The notes under the pieces: generated by a model
Told to the model about the DNA's origin: nothing
Seen by the model: the letters and a program-made list of their open reading frames with translations, nothing else
The model's database searches: none
Part shown: in pieces, positions 7,474 to 11,450 of the stretch
How positions within the stretch are numbered: the first letter of the stretch is position 1
Layout: each line of letters begins with the position of its first letter
NCBI GenBank assembly: GCA_020851885.1
Contig: JADZBW010000085.1
Span: forward strand, 1-11,450
Source of the DNA: Fimbriimonadaceae bacterium
GTDB lineage: Bacteria; Armatimonadota; Fimbriimonadia; Fimbriimonadales; Fimbriimonadaceae
Length of the DNA stretch: 11,450 nucleotides
Direction of reading: 5' to 3'
Program-made: the position numbers and the translations under genes

Positions 7474-8450
7474 CCGACAATCTCCACGGGACGAATCCGT
7501 CGCCAGGCGATGAACATCATCAGAGAACTGATGATCGCAATCGTGCCAAGGCTGAACATCAGGGAAGGCGCTGGAACCATTTCGATCGGGCTGCGAATAC
7601 CGAAGGCGGCGGAGCCCTTCGTTCCGATGATCCCCTTGGACATGCCAATGTTCAGACCGTCGACGCTTGAGTAATAGAGTTTGCCAATCAAGTTCTTGAC
7701 TGCTTCAGGAGCGCCTTCGCCTCGGTGTCTCGGACCGCCCTGAGCGGCAAGCCAGGCGATCGTCATCAACTGGGTGAAGAAGTTCGTGATGAAGTAGAAG
7801 CCGGAATAGACCGCGCCCGCCATCCTGCCTTGATTGAACATCGAGCTGATTCCGATCACGATCGATGCATGGAATGCCGAGCCGATCGCAAGCATCAGCG
7901 GCAACTTCAGGATCAGCCAAGGGTCTGACGAAAGGAATCCCATCTCACGGTAGCTCATCGCGCCGTAGAAATAGAAAACCAAGGAAGGAGTCGCCGAGAC
8001 GACGAACAGCGGCAAGAACACACCGAGCCACTTTCCAAAGAGATAGTCTCGCTTGTCGCAAGGCTTGCTGAGATAGACCAGCAGGGCATTGGCACGATTG
8101 TCATTGGCGATCGCCCCTGCCCCGATAACCAGAGAAATCGCGAGGAACCAAATCTGTCCGTAGGAGAAGCCAGTGACGAACTGATCCTTCCACTGGATGC
8201 TGTTCAGGAAACCGGAGACGGGGCTCTTTTGACCAGGAACGACGTTCTGCGTCATCTGATCTACGACAAAGAGCACGATGATCATTGCGACGTAATAGAA
8301 GCCAGACAAGATCGCATAGATCCAGATCGCTTTCTTTTTCATCGCCATCCGCATCGTGGACTTCGCGATTACCCACCATCGATTGTTCGTGGAAGTGAGC
8401 TCGCCGTCGTAATTACGGTAGCTGAGATCGGCAATAGGGGTGCTTGCCAT
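7470..8450 (-). CDS. ABC transporter permease (first pair)
   Basis: 326 residues, several membrane segments: about 42-63, 100-120, 141-162, two or more in the middle (near 180-245), and a C-terminal pair ending FSLGTIAIISSLMMFIAWRRI. The first is preceded by a Lys-rich cytoplasmic stretch (AMKKKAIW). Between the second and third, ANALLVYLSKPCDKRDYLFGKW resembles the loop of ABC-2 permeases. The gene begins 2 nt after the stop of the first ATPase; an AGGAGG lies 15 nt before the ATG, which is farther than usual. It pairs most simply with that ATPase. Substrate unknown. Confidence 0.82.
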   Translation of the reverse strand: MASTPIADLSYRNYDGELTSTNNRWWVIAKSTMRMAMKKKAIWIYAILSGFYYVAMIIVLFVVDQMTQNVVPGQKSPVSGFLNSIQWKDQFVTGFSYGQIWFLAISLVIGAGAIANDNRANALLVYLSKPCDKRDYLFGKWLGVFLPLFVVSATPSLVFYFYGAMSYREMGFLSSDPWLILKLPLMLAIGSAFHASIVIGISSMFNQGRMAGAVYSGFYFITNFFTQLMTIAWLAAQGGPRHRGEGAPEAVKNLIGKLYYSSVDGLNIGMSKGIIGTKGSAAFGIRSPIEMVPAPSLMFSLGTIAIISSLMMFIAWRRIRPVEIVG

Positions 8451-8452
8451 GG

Positions 8453-9403
8453 CTAGAGTTGGAATCCTCCTGGGTGCTGAGCCGGTGGTGCGCCGATCAC
8501 GTCCAAGAAAGCGTCTTCCAGGGAGCGCTCGGCCAACTCGAGGCCTCGGACTTGGACGCCAACCTCTCGTGCGGCGGAGAGAACCAACTTGCCTGTCTCG
8601 GCAGGCGTCTGGTTCGTTTGGACTCGATACCTTGAATGCGTGAGCTCCTCGATCGTCGCCCCTCTGCTTCTCATTGCCGTCGCGAATGGATCGCTGTGCT
8701 CGATCAGTTCGACATCCATCGGAGCACCGGCAATCTTCTTCAATTCCTTGATCATGCCCTGAACTCTCAATTGTCCCTTCATCACGACGATGACTTGATC
8801 GGCAACCCTTTCGATGTCGGGCAGAAGGTGGGAACTGATGACGACATTCAAGCCTTTCCCGTGCGAGACCGATCTAACCAGTTCGAGCATGTCCTCGCGA
8901 CCGGCGGGATCGAGACCATTGGTGGGCTCATCCAGCAGCAAGAGCTTGGGACCATGGACCAGAGCCTGGGCCAATTTGATGCGCTGCTTCATGCCGGTCG
9001 AATAGGTCTCGACGTTTCGGTAGCGAGCCTCGCCCAGTCCGCAGTATTCGAGGACTTCATGGGCTCGGCGAATCGCCTGCTCACCGGGCATTCCCGCCAA
9101 TTCGCCGGCATAGGCGACGAATTGGACAGCGCTCATCCCTGGGATATGGCAATCCTGCTCCGGCATCAATCCGATTCGCTGCCGGATTTCCCGCCCCTGG
9201 CTTCTGATGTCGAAGCCAAGGACGGATCCAGACCCCGCGGCGGGGGTGACAAATCCAAGAATCGTTTTGAGGAGGGTCGTCTTTCCCGCTCCGTTTGGGC
9301 CCAGAAGACCGGTGCAGCCTTCAGGGATTTCAACGGTGAGATCGTTCAGCGCCACGAAGGACCCGTACTGGACGACAAGGTTTTGTGTCGAGGCGACGCT
9401 CAC
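8453..9403 (-). CDS. ABC transporter ATP-binding protein (first pair)
   Basis: 316 residues from a GTG start at 9403. Walker A is GPNGAGKTT (35-43), the Q-loop region MPEQ, the signature YSTGMKQR (134-141), Walker B LLLLDEP (154-160), and the H-loop SSH (H192); the last 100 residues form an accessory C-terminal domain. The frame stays open to an ATG at 9529, but the extra 42 residues look unlike any ATPase N terminus, and VSVASTQNLVVQYGSF is the usual beginning. No Shine-Dalgarno precedes the GTG; TAAAGT (9412-9417) lies 8 nt upstream, consistent with a leaderless first gene. It opens the four-gene ABC operon. Confidence 0.88.
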   Translation of the reverse strand: MSVASTQNLVVQYGSFVALNDLTVEIPEGCTGLLGPNGAGKTTLLKTILGFVTPAAGSGSVLGFDIRSQGREIRQRIGLMPEQDCHIPGMSAVQFVAYAGELAGMPGEQAIRRAHEVLEYCGLGEARYRNVETYSTGMKQRIKLAQALVHGPKLLLLDEPTNGLDPAGREDMLELVRSVSHGKGLNVVISSHLLPDIERVADQVIVVMKGQLRVQGMIKELKKIAGAPMDVELIEHSDPFATAMRSRGATIEELTHSRYRVQTNQTPAETGKLVLSAAREVGVQVRGLELAERSLEDAFLDVIGAPPAQHPGGFQL

Positions 9404-9411
9404 GGGTAGAT

Positions 9412-9417
9412 ACTTTA
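9412..9417 (-). promoter_or_regulatory. Candidate -10 element of the ABC operon
   Basis: TAAAGT on the minus strand, 8 nt before the GTG start of the first ATPase, in the 162-nt gap 9404-9565. No clear -35 is seen. The rest of that gap shows no gene and no terminator with a T tract for the pseudopilin cassette upstream, so read-through from the cassette into the ABC operon is possible. Confidence 0.35.
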
Positions 9418-9565
9418 CAGGGTTTTCGAGTGCTTGGGCGACCAAATTAGGGGATAAGTCCGCAATTGCCCGGCTGGAACTGTCGCTCGGTGACAAATAC
9501 GAGCCAAAGGACCCAGTATATCGACGCACATATCTTCGACACGCTCTCCACCATGGCTCGCTTCG

Positions 9566-10279
9566 CTATCGCTGGCGTACACCTTCTTCCGGCTGCCGAC
9601 CATCACAGATAGATGGAGGACATGAGGATTTCGTTGCCGAATACCAGTACAAGGACTTCACGTCCGAAGTCTGTACCCCATCGTTCCGCACCACAATCGA
9701 TAGAGGCGGCGGTCCGTCATAAGAAGTTGAGCCATCCTTCTTGAGGCCGTTGGAGAATCCCGAGGCAAGTCCAAAATAGACCTTCGGCTCACGCAGCAAC
9801 ATCTTTCTTGACTCAGCATCATGAAAGTAACAACGCAACAGAGTCGGATTGGAATCGAGTTCGTTCAGCCTCTTCCAAGCGTTCTCCCCGTCATCGCCCT
9901 CCCACAGGTTCCACAGACCAAGATACGAGACCGGTTCGACTCTGTCAAAAAGTGGAAGGCCGTGTCGACCGGAAGAAACATCTAGTGGGCAGAGGAAAAT
10001 ATTTGAATCTCCTAACGGATTTGGACTTGCGGGGGAGTAGGTCCTAATTAACTTGTCTTTCTTTAGTGCCCCGCCTCGCGGCATAATCCCAATCGGAAAA
10101 TCTCCGTAGGACTCGACGTACAAAGAGAGTGAGATACCAGCTTGATGCATATTTGAGATACAAGCTGATTTCTTTGCGCTGAGTCTGGCAGAAGCTATGA
10201 CGGGAAATAGGAGCCCCGCCAAAAGGCAGACAATAAGAATCACTACAATAACTTCTACAAGCGTCACGCCTCTTTTCAT
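9566..10279 (-). CDS. Pseudopilin-like protein with prepilin-type cleavage signal
   Basis: 237 residues. The N terminus MKRG/VTLVEVIVVILIVCLLAG is a class III (type IV prepilin) signal: cleavage after Gly4, Glu at mature position 5, and a hydrophobic helix of about 20 residues. It is followed by ASARLSAKKSACISNMHQAG and SYGDFP, the arrangement seen in the abundant small pseudopilins of Armatimonadota and Planctomycetota (DUF1559-like). The C-terminal H-X9-DG motif of that group is not seen. Five Cys lie after the helix, including SCPPSIC near the end, echoing the CPPG motifs of the neighbouring Cys-rich protein. I start at 10279, because the MKRG signal lies there and its ATG overlaps the stop of the upstream gene (ATGA). 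Exported and assembled, or retained at the inner membrane; exact role unknown. Confidence 0.8.
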   Translation of the reverse strand: MKRGVTLVEVIVVILIVCLLAGLLFPVIASARLSAKKSACISNMHQAGISLSLYVESYGDFPIGIMPRGGALKKDKLIRTYSPASPNPLGDSNIFLCPLDVSSGRHGLPLFDRVEPVSYLGLWNLWEGDDGENAWKRLNELDSNPTLLRCYFHDAESRKMLLREPKVYFGLASGFSNGLKKDGSTSYDGPPPLSIVVRNDGVQTSDVKSLYWYSATKSSCPPSICDGRQPEEGVRQR

Positions 10280-10680
10280 AATGTCAACCGTTTTCGAACT
10301 TGAATCATAGACGCATCGACGACAAGGCAAATCGTAAGCGTGCTTAGGATAAGTGGCCAGTTATGCACAGCGCCTATTTGAAGAAAAAGAACGAAAAAAG
10401 CAACCATCAATACGCTTGTTCGGACGACGAAACGATCCAGCGATTGTTGAAACTGAAAGAGGCAGCTAGTCAGCACCGCAATCGCAAAGTATGGCCAAAT
10501 GAAGCTGATCAAGCGACTCGCATCCTGAAAAGCTGCATCTAAATACGTATCAGCTTCAAATGACCGGAAAGAGTGAAACCCGTTCAACGCAAACGCGGCC
10601 AAAATCAGACTCAATAGATAACTGAAATTTAAGAACCCCAGACTTACAAGCCCAGAATGAAGTCTCGCTAATCTTGACAT
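10276..10680 (-). CDS. Small four-helix membrane protein, possibly MauE/DoxX-like
   Basis: 134 residues with four hydrophobic segments at about 12-33, 58-77, 86-103 and 108-124 and a positive C terminus (QVRKR). Size, helix count and the IWPYFAIAVL segment recall MauE/DoxX-type redox-associated membrane proteins, but the similarity is weak and there is no CxxC; two Cys (73 and 118) lie in or near helices. It overlaps the end of the Cys-rich gene by 13 nt and the start of the pseudopilin gene by ATGA, so all three are almost certainly co-translated. An in-frame ATG at 10695 would add five residues; neither start has a ribosome site. The function is unrecognised; a role in folding or export of the Cys-rich neighbour is inference from position. 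Confidence 0.6.
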   Translation of the reverse strand: MSRLARLHSGLVSLGFLNFSYLLSLILAAFALNGFHSFRSFEADTYLDAAFQDASRLISFIWPYFAIAVLTSCLFQFQQSLDRFVVRTSVLMVAFFVLFLQIGAVHNWPLILSTLTICLVVDASMIQVRKRLTL

Positions 10681-11144
10681 GATCCGGGCGGGCATGCGGG
10701 CGGCTCGGTTGTGCTTGAACAACATTTCTGTTGAGCTGTGCCTGGTACCATCGCCGGCTGCCAGTTTCCGCAAACAATGTAGTTCCCAGTGTAGCACTGA
10801 TAGTATTGGTCAAATCGGTGCATCCAGAAATGAGGCTCCCCGAATATTCCGTCGCTGTCGTTGTCGCCAGTCGTTTCGCAAGTGAAAAAGATACCGCCTG
10901 ACTTGCACCAAAATACCTCTGCCGTCGATTGTAGTGTGCAGTTTTCAGCAAGGCCCGGTGGGCAAGATGGAATGGCTGTGGGTGTACGTCGAAGTCCACT
11001 TGCACTTGATGCTTCGACAGAACACCCACAGTCTCTTTCCGAGGCTGCGGCGGAAGGTATGTCTGAAACGGTCCCAAAGATGCCCAGTATTGACAGCGGT
11101 GCGACGCCAACGGTAGCAATCGATAATTTTATCAAGTTCAACAT
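10668..11144 (-). CDS. Exported small protein with twelve cysteines, function unknown
   Basis: 158 residues. A hydrophobic N terminus (LIKLSIATVGVAPLSILGIF) and a small-residue stretch (PSAAAS) near 30-35 form a plausible signal peptide. The remaining about 123 residues hold twelve Cys, an even number, including DCGC (39-41), SCPPG, a KCC pair, and the C-terminal ACPPGSCQD. The mature part is Gly/Ser/Thr-rich with aromatic clusters (GEPHFWMHRFDQYYQCY), fitting a disulfide-rich secreted fold. I do not recognise the family. It opens a three-gene cassette with a four-helix membrane protein and a pseudopilin. No Shine-Dalgarno is visible; upstream lies a TAGACT (11166-11171) and, 41-52 nt before the start, a run of twelve G in the coding sense. 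Confidence 0.65.
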   Translation of the reverse strand: MLNLIKLSIATVGVAPLSILGIFGTVSDIPSAAASERDCGCSVEASSASGLRRTPTAIPSCPPGLAENCTLQSTAEVFWCKSGGIFFTCETTGDNDSDGIFGEPHFWMHRFDQYYQCYTGNYIVCGNWQPAMVPGTAQQKCCSSTTEPPACPPGSCQD

Positions 11145-11184
11145 AAATTCTGATGCTCTAGTTACAGTCTAAAACCAATCGTAT

Positions 11185-11196
11185 CCCCCCCCCCCC
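11185..11196. repeat. Homopolymer run of twelve C
   Basis: An uninterrupted C12 on the plus strand (G12 on the minus strand) lies in the divergent gap between the Cys-rich gene and selD. Such runs are prone to slipped-strand length change; they are also where sequencing errors concentrate. No gene spans it. Confidence 0.9.
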
Positions 11197-11226
11197 ACCT
11201 GCATTAAAATCAAGTGGAAGGCTGAA

Positions 11227-11246
11227 ACTGGGCCTTTAGGCCTAGT
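11227..11246. promoter_or_regulatory. Stable hairpin upstream of selD
   Basis: ACTGGGCC, loop TTTA, GGCCTAGT form an 8-bp stem with one G-U pair, ending 55 nt before the selD ATG. Read on the minus strand it is followed by TTTC, which is too short to call a terminator. It may be a leader element of selD or an operator; the remainder of the 157-nt gap (11145-11301) holds the C12 run and promoter-like hexamers. Confidence 0.4.
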
Positions 11247-11288
11247 GAACTCGGGCCGATTTGGCATGCGCGAACCGTGGACATTCAG

Positions 11289-11294
11289 TAAACT
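11289..11294 (+). promoter_or_regulatory. Candidate -10 element for selD
   Basis: TAAACT stands 7 nt before the selD ATG at 11302, the spacing seen before several other genes of this window that lack a Shine-Dalgarno. No good -35 is present at 17 nt. Confidence 0.25.
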
Positions 11295-11301
11295 CCGCCA
11301 A

Positions 11302-11450
11302 ATGCGACTCACGCACCTAGTTTCCTGCGCGGGTTGAGCGAGCAAGTTGGGGCCAACCCAATTGGCGGACGTGCTCCGTCAGCTTCCTCAATCGGTGAAT
11401 CCTAACCTGCTGGTCGGCTTCGAGAACTCGGACGACGCGGGGGTGTTTCG
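11302..11450 (+). CDS. selD: Selenide, water dikinase with in-frame UGA (Sec); 3' end outside the window
   Basis: SelD makes selenophosphate from selenide and ATP, the selenium donor for selenocysteine (and selenouridine) synthesis. The frame reads MRLTHLVSCAGUASKLGP and continues to NPNLLVGFENSDDAGVF at the window end (49 codons). It aligns without gaps to the E. coli N terminus (RLT to RLT, the UGA at 11335-11337 to catalytic Cys17, Lys15 to Lys20), and NLLVG...DDA matches the ATP/metal-binding segment that follows. Sec at this position is known in other SelD proteins, so the UGA is read as Sec, not stop. The ATG at 11302 fits best; ATG 11266 and GTG 11245 are in frame and would add 12 or 19 residues without family resemblance. 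A gene caller ignoring Sec would start after the UGA (for example GTG 11371) and lose the active site. Confidence 0.9.
11338..11366 (+). promoter_or_regulatory. Candidate SECIS element of selD
   Basis: Directly after the UGA, TTGGG (11347-11351), loop GCCAA, CCCAA (11357-11361) can form a 5-bp hairpin; alternatively GCCAA (11352-11356), loop CCCAA, TTGGC (11362-11366). Bacterial SECIS hairpins lie just 3' of the UGA with a small apical loop that starts with G, bound by SelB. The first fold has the G-leading loop, 14 nt from the UGA, slightly close; the second is at 19 nt but lacks the G. Confidence 0.45.

Noticed and set aside
8636..9409. 257-residue plus-strand ORF
   Set aside because: It is antisense to the first ABC ATPase, whose Walker motifs prove the other strand; no motif is seen in this frame.
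9404..9529. 42-residue extension of the first ABC ATPase
   Set aside because: The sequence before VSVASTQNL does not resemble ABC ATPases and contains the likely promoter hexamer.
11145..11301. tRNA-Sec (selC) in the gap before selD
   Set aside because: I looked for a long-variable-arm cloverleaf with a UCA anticodon and found only the 8-bp hairpin.
11335..11337. TGA as a true stop or a frameshifted selD pseudogene
   Set aside because: The alignment to SelD is gapless on both sides and the codon falls on the known Cys/Sec site.

Overview
This is an 11.45-kb piece of a bacterial chromosome, mostly housekeeping or membrane genes at roughly 55-60 % G+C. No gene names the organism. Prepilin-type signals typical of the Armatimonadota/Planctomycetota kind, a SpoIIM-like membrane protein outside any sporulation cluster, few Shine-Dalgarno sequences, and a Sec-type selD suggest a free-living, selenoprotein-making bacterium. 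A member of Armatimonadota (Fimbriimonadia-like) is my best guess, but that is inference.

Layout. 1-1545 (+): the 3' part of a large Ig-like/TPR protein, followed by a strong hairpin. 1623-1699 (+): tRNA-Pro(GGG). 1706-2836 (-): deoB (phosphopentomutase), convergent with the tRNA with only 6 nt between. 2929-3912 (-): SpoIIM/DUF95-type membrane protein, divergent from an uncharacterised exported protein with three tandem repeats (3946-4767, +). 4900-5754 (+): a sigma-70 family factor of the RpoD-like group without region 1.1. 5792-9403 (-): a compact four-gene ABC operon read as ATPase, permease, ATPase, permease. 9566-11144 (-): an AT-richer three-gene cassette (12-Cys exported protein, four-helix membrane protein, pseudopilin) with overlapping genes. 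11302-end (+): the start of selD.

The most notable points are at the right end. First, selD reads through an in-frame UGA exactly where the catalytic Cys/Sec lies, so SelD is itself a selenoprotein here, and a SECIS-like hairpin follows the UGA. Ordinary gene callers would miss this start. Second, the neighbouring Cys-rich/membrane/pseudopilin cassette resembles a dedicated export and disulfide-folding unit of unknown purpose. A run of twelve C sits in the divergent promoter region between that cassette and selD. Third, the spoIIM-like gene carries an internal terminator-shaped hairpin that can re-pair with a downstream repeat of its own arm.

No CRISPR array, insertion sequence, phage gene or rRNA was seen. 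No stretch longer than about 165 bases lacks a gene.
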